From Plantago major (Eukaryota; Streptophyta; Magnoliopsida; Lamiales; Plantaginaceae), in NCBI GenBank assembly GCA_026545765.1, contig CM048839.1, positions 19,344,566-19,408,565 of the forward strand: DNA of 64,000 bases, read 5' to 3'. The notes under the pieces were generated by a model, which saw nothing but the letters and a program-made list of their open reading frames with translations, was not told the origin of the DNA and did not search any database. Each line of letters begins with the position of its first letter. The stretch's first letter is position 1. Shown piece by piece: positions 11,739 through 23,998 of this stretch. Both the position numbers and the translations under genes were made by a program.

Positions 11739-14682
11739 ATGGCTCCTAGTCTGACCAATAGTGGTTCAAACGCCACTGTCTTAGCCAATGGTCATGCCGA
11801 ATCACTAATAACACTTGATGAAACGAACTTCATCGTCAACGACCAAGTGTTCCTCTCCGAAGTTCCCCAAAACATCGTCGCCACACCATCACCATACCTC
11901 GGGGACAAAGTAACCGCCACGCCGGGATGTTTCGTGGGATTCGACACGAAGGAGCCTAGCAGCCACCATGTTGTCTCCATAGGTAAGCTGAAAGACATCA
12001 AGTTCATGTCCATTTTTAGGTTCAAGGTCTGGTGGACCACACACTGGACTGGATCGAACGGGTCGGACCTTGAGCGGGAAACTCAAATAGTGATGCTTGA
12101 TAAGTCGGATGATGGTAAAAGGCCTTATGTATTGCTACTTCCACTTATTGAGGGCCCGTTTCGGGCCTGTATCCAGCCCGGAACTGATGACTTCGTGGAT
12201 ATTTGCGTTGAAAGCAGCTCTACGAAAGTGACCGGGTCTTCATTTCGGGCCGTGCTCTACATGCATGTTGGTGATGACCCATTTACTCTTGTTAAAGACG
12301 CAGTGAAAGTGGCCCGTGCACATTTAGGAACTTTTAGGTACGATCACTCTCTATGTTAATAGACTTATAGTTAAAATTTAACTTTATTAACATGGTAATA
12401 TAAGTGTAGTACTTCTAGTAGAAGTATTTTACTAGATTTCATAGCCGAAAAAATTAATTGGTGATTTGACACTTTAATGATCTAGAATCATACACGACTA
12501 CTCATATTTTTTAGATTTTATCTATCAAGGTGGAGTATATTACAATCAATTATTGGTGAATGATGATCAAGACTAAATTTGCTAATTATTCAGGTTGCTT
12601 GAGGAGAAAACTCCTCCGGGGATTGTTGATAAATTCGGTTGGTGCACATGGGACGCATTTTATCTAACCGTGCAACCCCAAGGTGTCTTGGAAGGGGTGA
12701 AAGGGCTAGTCGATGGAGGATGTCCACCGGGCCTAGTCCTCATCGATGATGGTTGGCAATCCATTTGTCACGACGAAGATCCAATCACCTCGGAGGGAAT
12801 AAACCGGACCTCTGCCGGTGAACAAATGCCATGTAGGCTAATACAATTTCAAGAAAATTACAAATTCCGTGAATATGAAAGCCCGAACAAGACCGGGCCG
12901 GGCCCACATACGGGTATGGCAGCCTTTATCCGGGACCTTAAGCAGACTTATGGGAGTGTGGACTATGTGTACGTTTGGCATGCGTTATGTGGGTATTGGG
13001 GCGGTGTAAGGCCCAATGTTCCAGGCTTACCCGAAGCAAAGGTGATCAAGCCCAAATTGACACCTGGGCTTGAGACCACTATGGAAGATTTGGCTGTTGA
13101 CAAGATTGTGAATAATGGTATTGGGCTTGTCCCACCAGAACTTGTTGACCAGATGTATGAAGGCTTACACTCTCACTTGGAGTCTGTTGGGATAGATGGT
13201 GTCAAAGTTGATGTCATTCATGTAAGTATCAATTGACTTTCATAATGATCAATCTAATTACATGAAATGTTAGTCATTTTCTCATGTTAATAAGTTCCAA
13301 GTGTTAAGAGTTTGAATACTAAAAGTCTTTCCTTGTGGCAATAGTTGTTGGAAATGCTATGTGAAGATTATGGAGGAAGAGTTGAGCTAGCAAAAGCTTA
13401 CTTTGATGCCTTGACATCTTCAGTGAAGAACCATTTCAAGGGAAATGGAGTGATTGCAAGTATGGAACATTGCAATGACTTTATGTTTCTTGGTACCGAG
13501 GCGATTTCTCTAGGCCGTGTTGGTACGTCGCAATAAATTACTAAAATTATTAATTTATTTCGAAAAGTATAATTTATAACTAGGGAGGGTTTAGATCTTT
13601 GTTAAGACTAATCATCTAATTGATCGAAAGTTCATGTTTTGTGTAGGAGATGATTTTTGGTGCACTGATCCATCCGGTGATCCAAATGGTACTTTCTGGC
13701 TCCAAGGCTGTCACATGGTGCATTGTGCCTATAACAGCTTGTGGATGGGCAACTTCATCCACCCTGATTGGGACATGTTCCAGTCCACGCACCCTTGTGC
13801 CCAATTCCATGCCGCGTCGCGAGCCATTTCGGGTGGACCGATCTATGTCAGTGACTCGGTTGGGAAGCACAATTTTCCACTTCTCAAAAGCCTAGTCTTG
13901 CCCGACGGTTCAATCTTGCGGTGTGACTATTATGCTTTGCCTACTCGTGATTGTCTTTTCGAGGATCCACTTCATAATGGCAAGACTATGCTGAAAATTT
14001 GGAACCTTAATAAGGTAAGATTGGTTAGAACTACATGTAATTCTCACATTTTTACAACATACAAAACTATTGGAACACATGCTCTAATTGTAACCAACAC
14101 TAACGATTCTCTCGATTACATTAGTTCACGGGAGTGCTTGGAGCTTTCAACTGTCAAGGCGGAGGATGGTGTCGAGAAACAAGGCGTAACAAGTGTGCCT
14201 CCGAATACTCTCATTTGGTATCCTCGGTGACAAGTCCTGAAGACATCAAATGGACACAAGGGACTAATCCAATATCCATTGAAGGAGTTCAAACTTTTGC
14301 CATGTATTTCTATAGTGAGAAGAAGCTTGTACTATCCAAACTATCTGACAAAATTGACTTATCTCTCGAGCCTTTTAATTTCGAGCTCATCACAGTCTCT
14401 CCCGTTACGATTTTGGCTAAAAATGCAGTCCAATTCGCTCCAATTGGCCTTGTCAACATGCTTAACACCGGTGGCGCGATCAAAGCTCTAACGTACTATG
14501 CTGGCTCGGTTCAGATCGAAGTGAAAGGAGCAGGAGAGATGAGAGTCTTTGCTTCAGAGAGACCATTGGTTTGTAAAGTGAATGGAGCAAATGTTGCGTT
14601 TGGTTATGAGGATCTTATGGTGACTATCCAAGTACCATGGCCTAACTCTACTGGAATTTCGACAATCGAGTACTTGTTTTGA
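11739..14682 (+). CDS. RS5: Raffinose synthase (galactinol-sucrose galactosyltransferase)
   Basis: The enzyme moves galactose from galactinol to sucrose in the cytosol, making raffinose. Five exons (11739-12337, 12594-13221, 13345-13522, 13647-14014, 14125-14682) join in frame, with GT-AG borders, to 776 aa, near the size I recall for Arabidopsis RS5. The start is MAPSLTNS; the upstream in-frame codon lacks family similarity. Visible GH36 marks are KFGWCTWDAFY (about 213-223), LIDDGWQS (about 249-256) and KVDVIH, with the likely nucleophile Asp at about 406. Further marks are GDDFWCTDPSGDPNG, MGNFIHPDWDMFQS and GGPIYVSDSVG. Stachyose synthases have an insertion of about 80 residues after the KFREYES region; it is absent here, which favours raffinose synthase. 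The gene looks intact. RS5-type genes are known to respond to stress and ABA; I saw no decisive element. Orthology to RS5 rather than another raffinose synthase is inferred. Confidence 0.95.
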
Positions 14683-15380
14683 TAATGTGAGCCTATTTTA
14701 ACAAAATGCCTATGTCATTATTATTGTTCTCTTTTTTTTTTTCTTTTTTTTTTTTGGATGATGACTTGCAACTTGCAAGCCATGTTGATGTATTTCTTTC
14801 AAAGAAATGTGTCCTTTTTAGCTCATGGAATACAATATTGGAGTAATATGCTGTGTAAATACCATTTTCTCTTGGTCTTTTTATTTTCTAATGGTGTATA
14901 CCCTTTTTATTTTCATGATTACTATTTCGGCATATAAAGTAGCCAAATTCAAATACATACTAGTACTAGTACTTCATTAGGGTAAACAGAATAATACTCT
15001 CACGGATTAATTACTACTATATAGTCTATACACACGTAACACACTAATTCAGGTACATACTTTATACTTTAAATTTTGTAAACTATAATAAAACATGTAT
15101 CACTTCTTAAAAATACAACTTTAATATTAAGATTATTATAAATATGAAGTGTACAAGTGAATTGTAAACTATTGGATGTAATCGATTTAATTACTTGCTA
15201 TATTAGGACAAAGAATGCTTGCGAGGTTTGATTTTCGGGTACTACGTAAACCTCGGATTCTAATTCGTATGTACCAAAAAAGTAAAGGTCACCTCTTACA
15301 GCAACTTTCAGTTAAGATTCATCACTGAGGGAAAATTGAAAGTGAAACTTGGAAACTGTTGAGAGCTGAGAATTTCAGAG
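14683..15380. other. Raffinose synthase 3' region and TRAPPC5 promoter
   Basis: Begins with the 3' UTR, including T-rich tracts near 14730-14756. The rest is AT-rich spacer between two genes on the same strand. No other gene or element was recognised, and the transcription end could not be placed. Confidence 0.4.
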
Positions 15381-18300
15381 ATGATAGGGGTTGGGAAAAT
15401 CAAGCAATACTCCAACGTGCTCGATAAGCCCATGAGCAAAGGCAAACAAGAGGTACTGCTAATTTTCTCTATTTCAGATCCTGAATTGCATTCTGTCTCA
15501 TCGTTTTCTTTCCATTTTGCCATCAAAAGCCTATGATGATCTGTTTGTCCTGAAATGGGCTTTTGCTTCAAAATGCTCAGCTAGAACTAGTAGTAATTTT
15601 GCCGAGATTGTTATTGTTTCTGTGAGACATTATTTAAGTGAATGAGGTTCCGTATTGCAGGTTAGTTTGAGTGCCTTTGCCTCCTTGTTTTCCGAGCTTG
15701 TTCAGTTTAATCAGACGCAAGTCGACAACATTTGGGAGCTCGAAAGAAGGTGAGTGTTGCTGATGATCACTGCTCTTCTTCTTTTTTTTTTTTTTTTGAA
15801 GACAAACCATGTGGTTTCCTGAAGTGACAAGAGGAAAAGGAAAAGGCTTATTTCTTTGAATTGGTACTTCCTAGGAAACATGGTAGATCGTTTGATGCAA
15901 TTGTTTGTTTATTTCTTACTATCACTCATGTCATGAGAATAGCCTTGGATCCCCGGGTAAACGGAAAGACAATCGTAGTGGTAGCAGTACTTGTTTGAGG
16001 CATCGATAGCTGATAAGGCCTTTTTTTAATTGAATATGCTTGTTCTTTCATTTAACTTTTTTAGTAAATAAGAATGTGCCTGAGTTATATGAACTAAGGC
16101 AATTATTGAACCTGATCAGGTTAGAAGATGCTGGATATGCTGTTGGAGTCAGAGTTCTGGAACTTCTATGTCACCGAGAAAAGGTGGGGAACTTCATTGC
16201 TAGCTTGCAACTCCATCATCTGGCATACTTAAAACTCAGTGAATTGTGTAACTTATCTGTATTTGTCTGTATTCTAGTGCAATCGTTGGCATATACCTTT
16301 TCACATGTATACTTCTGCTTGCTTTTAACATATTAATGAATTTTTTTTCTGGACGGGGTGTCTGCTGTTGAATTCAGTTTAGCAGTTCCGAATGTAAATT
16401 TACTGAAAAATGATCAACAAGTTACAAGCATATGAAACTTCTATATCGTTGAAAGTTTTCCTTTAGAAGTTCCATATGATGTTCATTATATCTTATTCTT
16501 TTACGTCTGTCTTCATTAAAGAAGTTTCAATTATTTCTAAATTCTAGTGGAAGTTTTTTTGCAAGTATTTTCATATGAACTGCATCAGGTTAGTAGTTGA
16601 TCAACTTCTAGCACGTTTTGCTTTCATCTGAATGAAAAAGTTAGCTACAATGCGTATTCTTTGATAACTTGTGGTCACCATAGAGTTATTATCACCACTC
16701 GCATTTGAGGAAACAGCAGTTAACTATTAACTATTTGTGCTGTGGGTTCATTTTTCTTTCTTCGTATATGAATTACGAACACAAATGGATGTAGTTCTTA
16801 TGTTTTGAACTTAAAGGGTATTGAGCTGCTTATTTTTTCTTCCTTTGATAAATCTGCTCAAGTTTAATATTAACTATATTCCCTAAATATTTCATTGTGA
16901 TGCATAGGGTAACCGCAGGGAGACACGCCTCTTGGGTATATTGTCCTTCATACACAGCACAGTGTGGAAAGTCTTGTTTGGAAAGGTTAATCATATTCTC
17001 TTCTTTACTTTTACCATTGCCTATTTTGTTTTACGGCCAAGTACATATCCTCACTGTGAAAAATCTATTCTGCTTTCATGTGATGAGAAGGATACTGGTA
17101 ACTGTTAATATATACTACATAAAGAAAACAGGCTAGTAATATTTAGCCTCTTATATCCTATTTTTAGTCCCCCCTCCCGCCCCACAAAAAAGGAAACATT
17201 CGTGGACAGAAGTTTATGTGAGAAACAGAAGTGAGATACTTGTGGATTGTATGCTTCACGATGTTGGCTCAAATAATTGTTTCTGTGCTTGTATCCACCT
17301 AGTTTTCATGCCCCTGTGGCTTCAACATGATGTGTTCTCTTCCTTTCTCCTTTTGATGTGTTGTGTGCTGACTCTTTACCTCCTCCAATTTAATCGCTAA
17401 TGTGGAGGAGGAATGTGGAATAGGATAATGTCATATAAATAGCTATGAAGGAGGAAAAAAGGTACTTCAAAAGACAAGAAAAATAAGCATGAATGGGGAG
17501 CTTCATATTTTAGTTACTAGATGGCGATAGAGAAATGCATATTGATGCTGCAAGTATGTTCTGCTTAATTTGGAAAAGACTTGGTTGTTGTGTCCCTATG
17601 GTTTTTACATTCTGAGGAAATTGGCAAGAGTGACAGAGGAACTAATAATTAATTCTAATTCACCTTCTATTAATTTCAGGTGGCAGATTCTCTAGAAAAA
17701 GGCACTGAACATGAAGATGAGTATATGATCAGCGAAAAGGAACTTCTTGTCAATAGGTTACCCATTTAGATTCCAACTTCCAGCCTAAACTGTCATTGAA
17801 TTTAATCTGAAATGTCCTGCTTATTTGGAATTTTCTACTGTAGATTTATTTCAGTACCAAAAGATATGGGTGCGTTTAAATGCAGAGCATTTGTTGCTGG
17901 AATAGTGAGGATACAAATTGCATATATAGAGCTGTGTTATACTGTAGTATGTACTAGTGGCAGAAACTCTAACAACATACTCTTTTCCCATCTTGAAGGG
18001 AGTTCTAGATAATGCAGGTTTTCCAGCTGTTGTAACAGCACATTTTGTACCTGTTGATGGGCAACATCGACCTAGGACAACCATCTTGATCAAATTTGCT
18101 GAAGAGGTACGATGCAGATGTGTTCTTCGTTTCCTAAGATATTGTGACAGTTGTCTTATTGTTGAATAGAATGGCTGTTTGAAGTTTGAATATCAAATAG
18201 TTGCTTGTTAAAAAATGAGTTAGCTCTTCAATTCATATCCATAAACTAGCAGAGTGATCAGATTTGTTGATTAATGTGGCATGGTGATCATAACTCAATA

Positions 18301-19100
18301 TCTGTTCTTTCTGTCTTGAACTCTGCCAGTTAGAGGAGATTCATATGAAATATGAAAACAAGTGGACTGAATAGCATTTTGATTATGTTAGTGGCTGAAT
18401 GCTCACGTGTTACAACAGAATAAGTAGTAGTTCCAGGGAAAATGGTAATTTCTGAAGATGAGCAAAAGTATCTCAATAAAGTGATATAAGGACTGTAAAT
18501 TACTCTATTACTTTTCAGTCTTTAGCCTAATCTTCGATTCCCTTGGATTTCCAGAAAGAACGTTCCAGTTGTCTTCGAGTTTTGAACTTTACTCATATGG
18601 GAGACACTGTTACATCTTTTCATTTTTATTAGTTATTTAAGCATGAAGGAAAAAGAGAATGTTCCTTTTGTTTCTACATACCAGTGCGCCTTGAGATGCA
18701 AATAGTGAAATAAGAAAATCTCCTGCCTAACTCCCATTACTCGTATGAGCAATTAGTGGATGGACGACAGCAACACTGGCATTAATTACCACAACTTGCT
18801 TGCTTGGAGCAAGAGGTTCTTACAAGGTCATAGATGTTATAGCTAGCTATTAGACAGTTCCTGCTTTAGGCTTGAATAAAGATTAAGGTAGTTTTCTGTG
18901 GTAGGTATAATGATATCATGTACTACTTCATTAATTGTCTTCCGGTGTCCCCTGAGGTAATGAATGTGGAACCTTTGCATGCATTAATCTTATTGCCCTA
19001 TGTACTATAATGTTTCTCTTATACAAGTAAAAACTATTTGAGCAAATGTTAATCAACACTTTCCTTGTAGGTTCTACAAAGAGAAGCCAGATTGGGTTGA
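15381..19100 (+). CDS. TRAPPC5: TRAPP complex subunit 5 (Trs31/TRAPPC5)
   Basis: A core Bet3-family subunit of the TRAPP tethering complexes, which act in ER-Golgi and later traffic. Eight exons (15381-15452, 15661-15749, 16120-16183, 16908-16985, 17680-17756, 17844-17910, 17999-18106, 19071-19100) give 194 aa, the family's usual size. The protein starts MIGVGKIKQYSNVLDKP and ends REARLG. Conserved blocks include LEDAGYAVGVRVLELLCHRE, YMISEKELLVNRFISVPKDM and FVPVDGQHRPRTTILIKFAEE. The odd point is exon 6: aligned to the family it ends ...AGIVR, but the next bases are ATAC, not GT. The only nearby GT is six bases upstream and would drop Val-Arg while keeping the frame. The 30-base last exon follows a 964-bp intron. 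Confidence 0.93.
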
Positions 19101-20573
19101 TTGACCTGTGATTGATCTTAAACGAGTAATTTGGTTTATACCCACAATGGTGAACAAACCAGTTGAAGATACATGCACCTATCTGCATTTTGACATGTAT
19201 TTCAGCGTGAGGTGATCTGGGTTTCATTGACAACATTCTTGTCTTGTAACAGTTAGATAATTGTACCAGAGAACTATTGCTCATTCTCATGCTTATGTTG
19301 ATTAGTTGCTCTCTAGGTGATGAGATTCTTGTCTTGCTGTTAAGACATACACCTGTACCCGTTGACTGCGTTATTTTTTTGGTTATATTAAAGAAAATCA
19401 AAAGCAACGAGCATGTAGTAAAAGGGTTTCCAACTTGCTTGTTAATCTTATGAGCTCCAATACAATTTGCATGTGGTGCTGTTCTTATATCAAGCTAGCA
19501 ATGGTACATATATAACTTAGCAGTGTTCATTACAGCAAACAGTTTCTCAACTTCATACACCTGGAAATTTGAATTAACCATAGATATAGAATATCAAGAA
19601 CTTTTGTTGGTTAAACGTAGTGCATGAATGTGATATATCCTGTAGGGATCCTCACCGTTGTCATGAATAGGCCACAAGACAACCAAATTCTTAACAAACG
19701 CCTAAGCTCCACGCCAAAGCACCCTTTTCTTAAATACATGTGTTAATTGAAACAACAACCGATCACCAACAACTTTCTGAATTTTAACCCCACTTACCAT
19801 AGTTCGTCCAAAAGCTTCGAGATGAATCTCTCTTCCACCAAGCAAAGTTCCGTATCAACTACACTAGACTCCCAGAGATCAGGAAGCACCTCAACTGTTT
19901 GTCCCTCATACTTGTCAGTTGCAGTTTCTTACCCAAAGTATATGTGATCTTGCTGTCCATAATGATGAGAAGATGGAGAAAAAGTAGTAGAGTACCTTTG
20001 TGCACTGCATAAAAGACAAAGCAAACTCTCAAACTCCAGAGAGATTCAAGAAGGTTTAGCATAAAGGGAAGAGAAAAACTAGACAGAGTTGAAACTAATA
20101 GTAACAAAGATTTGTGATCTTTTCAAATCTTACAAAAGAAAAGGAAAATGTTTGATCTCACCGTATCGTGAAGTTGAAGAGAATAAAGTAAAGTTCTAAC
20201 CCGAGACCTTGTTTACGTAAACTCAATGTCCTTACCACTTAATTTAATAACTATCACTTCGATTTTCATGCTCCAGTTAATTGATAAATAAAAAACACGG
20301 ACTTTCGTGTAACTAAACCGGACCAGGTATATAATGTCACTCCCAGAACTAACTGATGTAGCTCTAGCTTTCATCCTATTCTAGTCTTCTTCTAGATTCT
20401 ACTGTAGAAATTCAGAATTCCATTTCAGTCCAACTATATCGAAAAAAACTTGCTTAAAACCTCATCATCAAAACCCAAACTCACTTCTCCTCCATATATC
20501 ATACTAGTACATACATATCACATACACATAGTTGTTCAATCACTCTGTGTACGATTTGGTTTGCTTCTCTCAG
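19101..20573. other. Intergenic, with a possible antisense gene fragment
   Basis: Holds the 3' UTR of TRAPPC5 and the promoter of the next gene. On the minus strand, roughly 19950 to 19795, a frame reads YEGQTVEVLPDLWESSVVDT and then ELCLVEERFISKLLDELW before a stop. It has good codon character but no start or family I recognise, so it may be a decayed exon. Nothing else was identified. Confidence 0.3.
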
Positions 20574-23550
20574 ATGAACAACGATCGAACCTCGCGATAC
20601 ATGGACAAGCAGATCATGGATCTATCCAATTCTCACATCAGCAACACTGATGATGATTTCAGCGATTTCATGAAGAAGAAGGATGACATCATCCCCAGCT
20701 ACGATTTCATGCCGATTCGACCGCTCGGAGGATCGTCCTCGCCGCCTCCTCCAGCCACTCGCTCGGAGGATTTCGGTGAGGATCCTCCTGTCAGAACGTG
20801 GAGTTCATTCGACTCCAAAGCCAGTGCTTCTGCTATCAGAGTAATCTCTCTCAAACCTACCTTGCTTTAGCTGTTTGTTCATTTGATTAGGTTAGGTAGT
20901 TGCTACGCCTTCAATTATGAATTGAGGATCAAATTATGTGTTCTAATTGATGTATTTTAGCTGAATTGTTTGAATTGAGGTCTGCTGATTGTTTCGTTGA
21001 TTATAACTCATCCTGTAATGTATAGTTTAGCTGATGTATGAGGTTGAATTTACCTTGTTCTGTTTGGTGTATAGGAGCTGAATTGTTTGAATTGAGGTCT
21101 GCTGATTGTTTCGTTGATGATAATTTATCCTGTAATGTATAGTTTAGCTGATGTATGAGGTCGAAGTTACCTTGTTTTGTTTGGTGTATAGTAGCTGAAT
21201 TGTTACTTGTTATTCGAGATTTGTTTGTTGACAATATATGTTTGACTTCTGCATTTAATCAACCTGAACTTGCATCGAAACCTACCGAATATATTATATG
21301 CTGTCTTAAGAAAATGTATCACACTACAAAATTGCAAGTTACCTGAGGAATCTCAGTATCTCATAGCAAATGAAATAATTGCAACTGTAAAATATACGTT
21401 TGACTTTTGCATTTTATCTCTTAATTTGAATTGTTACTTGTTGTTCGAGATTGGTATGTTGACTTGTGTATGTTCTGGACTGGTTGGTGATGTTTTTTCC
21501 TGATTCCTTAAAGTGATGTGGTTAATTGATAATAGGAGTTGGCTTCTGTAGTGCATAAATCATAATGATCTGCACTAGAATATGAGTAATTAGTTTAGCT
21601 ATTCTGTTCGTTTCACTTTATTATTAAGTTTTGAAGTGTAGTTTACCTTTTTTTTTGAATTTTATTGATGATTTTTGGATGACTTTATCTGAGATTATAG
21701 TATACTCCCAGTATCTCTTTTACTGCTAAGGCCCCCGGATGATTGGTTGAGCTCAATTTGTGCTTGTATCTTCTTAATCTGGGGTATGCTCTAATGAAAT
21801 GTTTTATTCTGGTTTTCCATATTTGACTAGAATTACAGTTCTGTTGATGCTGATGAGCCTATCAGATTCACATTGGAAAAGGGAAAGAATCAAAAACCTG
21901 TTGATGCATCTTTGGATGTACCTGTTAATGCATCTCTGGATGTATCTTTAATTTCCGAGATTGATAAGACGATTAAGAAGTATGCAGATGACTTAATGCA
22001 TGCCATGGACGGTGTGAGTGCACGGCTCACACAGTTGGAAACGAGGACTCGCAACCTTGAACATTTAGTGGATGATGTGAAGATGTCTGTTGAGAACACC
22101 CATGAGAGTACTGATGGGAAAATGAGGCAGCTGGAGAATATTCTTAGAGAGGTAGTTACTGCATCTATGACTCTTTGCTTGAAGAGTATTTAATATCATG
22201 AGATATGTGCGATGATCAGGTTGACATGATGTGGGCAATGTCTGTTAAGACGTGAAACTATCAGATTTATTTGATAGCATGTGCAATATCCACTCACTCA
22301 CCTTAGGACAATGCATTTAGTGCTTCTTTATACCATGACTAAGAATGTTGTTTTTGGGTCCTGAGTTGAATGCATTTGAAGCCTCGAGAAAAATCTTTCG
22401 TGAGGATTTCTCGTCTAAATCTGGCAGATATCAGTATGTGATTTTTTAACTGACAAACTCTTGACTGGAAAGCTTCATACTCTTTTAAGCTCAGTCATTC
22501 TTCCTTCCATGTCTAACTGATAAACTGACATTTACACATCATATGGATCCATTTAATTGTCTGCAGGTGCTATCTGGTGTAAATGTGATCAAGGATAAGC
22601 AAGAAATAGCGGAAGCTCAACTGCAGATTGCTAAGCATTATCTTCCACAAGTTGAAAACCAGAACACCTCTCACACTGAACCTACTCAACTCATAGCAGC
22701 TCCTGCTCAACAGTTCTCGAGGAATTCTATCTCTCTCCCCGCACCAAATGCTCCTCCTACTCCATCTAACCATAATTATCTGCCTCAGCTCCAGCTCCCT
22801 AACCAGTTTCCTCAAAACCAAGTTACTCCAATTGCTCAAGAAGATCCATATCTTCCCAAACACAGTCAAGCTCCTGTAAGCCCAGCCCAGCAATACCAAT
22901 TACCTCCACCTCAGCTGCCACAGCACTCCCCCCCACCTCGGCGTTCGCAGCACCCTCCTCCACCCAACCAATATCTGCCACCTCAGCAAACACCATACTC
23001 TCAGCCGACTCCGCCCCCGTCTGGTCATCCCGAAGAAATAACCTATTCACCATCTCAAGTTTACCCACCTGGAATTTGTCAACTTCCTCCGACTGGAGTT
23101 CCTACACCTCCCTCTCAACAATTATACGGACCAATCCCCAGTGTTTATGAGCCTCCATCCAGCAGACCTGGATATTCTGGTTCATTTGGTCCATCATCAG
23201 GTCATGTGGATCCTGCATATCCTTATAGCAGCTCTAGTTCGTCTTATGGTAGTGGCTCCCTGGTGAAACAGCAAGGTCAGAGTAGTGGAAATGGTTATCC
23301 GCAGCTACCTACTGCCCGAATATTACCACAGGCACTTCCTACAGCTTCTGGGTCTGGTGGATCTGGTAATAAAGTTCCTATTGATGACGTGGTGGACAAA
23401 GTGACAAACATGGGATTTTCAAGAGATCAAGTGAGGGCAACAGTTCGTAAATTGACAGAGAATGGCCAAGCTGTTGATTTGAATATTGTACTTGATAAGT
23501 TGATGAATGACGGAGATAGCCAAGCTCCAGGAGGCTGGTATGGCCGGTAA
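20574..23550 (+). CDS. FLOE-family protein (DUF1421, prion-like)
   Basis: Three exons (20574-20840, 21831-22151, 22567-23550), all joined in phase 0, encode 523 aa. In order: an Asp/Ser-rich N terminus (MDKQIMDLSNSHISNTDDDF...) to about residue 40; a Pro/Ser stretch; a predicted coiled coil at about 128-222 (SEIDKTIKKYADDLMHAMDG and onward); a long Pro/Gln/Ser/Tyr-rich low-complexity region at about 230-460; and a C-terminal UBA-like DUF1421 domain at about 465-512 (DDVVDKVTNMGFSRDQVRAT and onward). This is the order known for Arabidopsis FLOE1, a condensate-forming protein that senses hydration in seeds. Which paralogue (FLOE1, 2 or 3) is unclear, so no symbol is given. A GTAAG just before the stop could act as a donor, but GGWYGR-stop is a plausible end. 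It converges with RST1. Confidence 0.85.
20959..21205. repeat. 117-bp tandem repeat in intron 1 of the FLOE-like gene
   Basis: ctgaattgttt starts at 20961, 21078 and 21195 (the third only partial), giving two full units and a start of a third at an exact 117-bp period. The units differ at only a few positions. It accounts for a chance open frame on the opposite strand. Confidence 0.9.
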
Positions 23551-23998
23551 GTGGGCTTCTTGTACCTGTTGATGTAAAGGTTAAACTAAGCTCGTGGGAT
23601 AAGAGCCACAATATCCAGTGTTCAGGTTATCTTATTGTCGGCTTTTTTCTACCCTTTTGTAGGGGTTCTAATGCTTGGTTTTGTTTCGTGAATTGTTATT
23701 TATGATTCTTTCTTCTTGTTTTTTCTGTAAATACTTCTGGCAACTGGGGTTTGGCAACATAGGTGGACTACACCGCCGTCATATTAGTTGGCGAAATTTA
23801 GTGACTGAATGGTTTTGTTTGGAGGTATTTTTTTGGTCCCCCCATTTTTTTCCCTCATATAAATGTTCGGATTACAATAACATCACTGACATACAATTAA
23901 CCAGGTCTAACTTTACAGAGAAGAAGCTACATGATTAGGCTATAATACATGCATTTTGCAATCCTATCAAAATTAGTACTACTCGGTTAGTATTAACT
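23551..23998. other. Convergent 3' region between the FLOE-like gene and RST1
   Basis: The 448 bp between the two stop codons must contain both 3' UTRs. No obvious polyadenylation hexamer pair or other gene was identified, so the transcripts may overlap tail to tail. Confidence 0.5.

Noticed and set aside
11792-12086. Minus-strand frames inside raffinose synthase exon 1
   Set aside because: Antisense shadows of a well supported coding exon.
17911-17998. U12-type AT-AC intron in TRAPPC5
   Set aside because: The 5' end ATACAAAT does not match ATATCCTT and the 3' end is AG, so a minor-spliceosome intron is not supported.
18931-19407. 158-codon minus-strand frame near the TRAPPC5 last exon
   Set aside because: It runs antisense across the intron, the true last exon and the 3' UTR, with no family likeness.
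21001-21234. Minus-strand frame with repeated QLNYTLQ words
   Set aside because: It is a by-product of the 117-bp tandem repeat in the intron.
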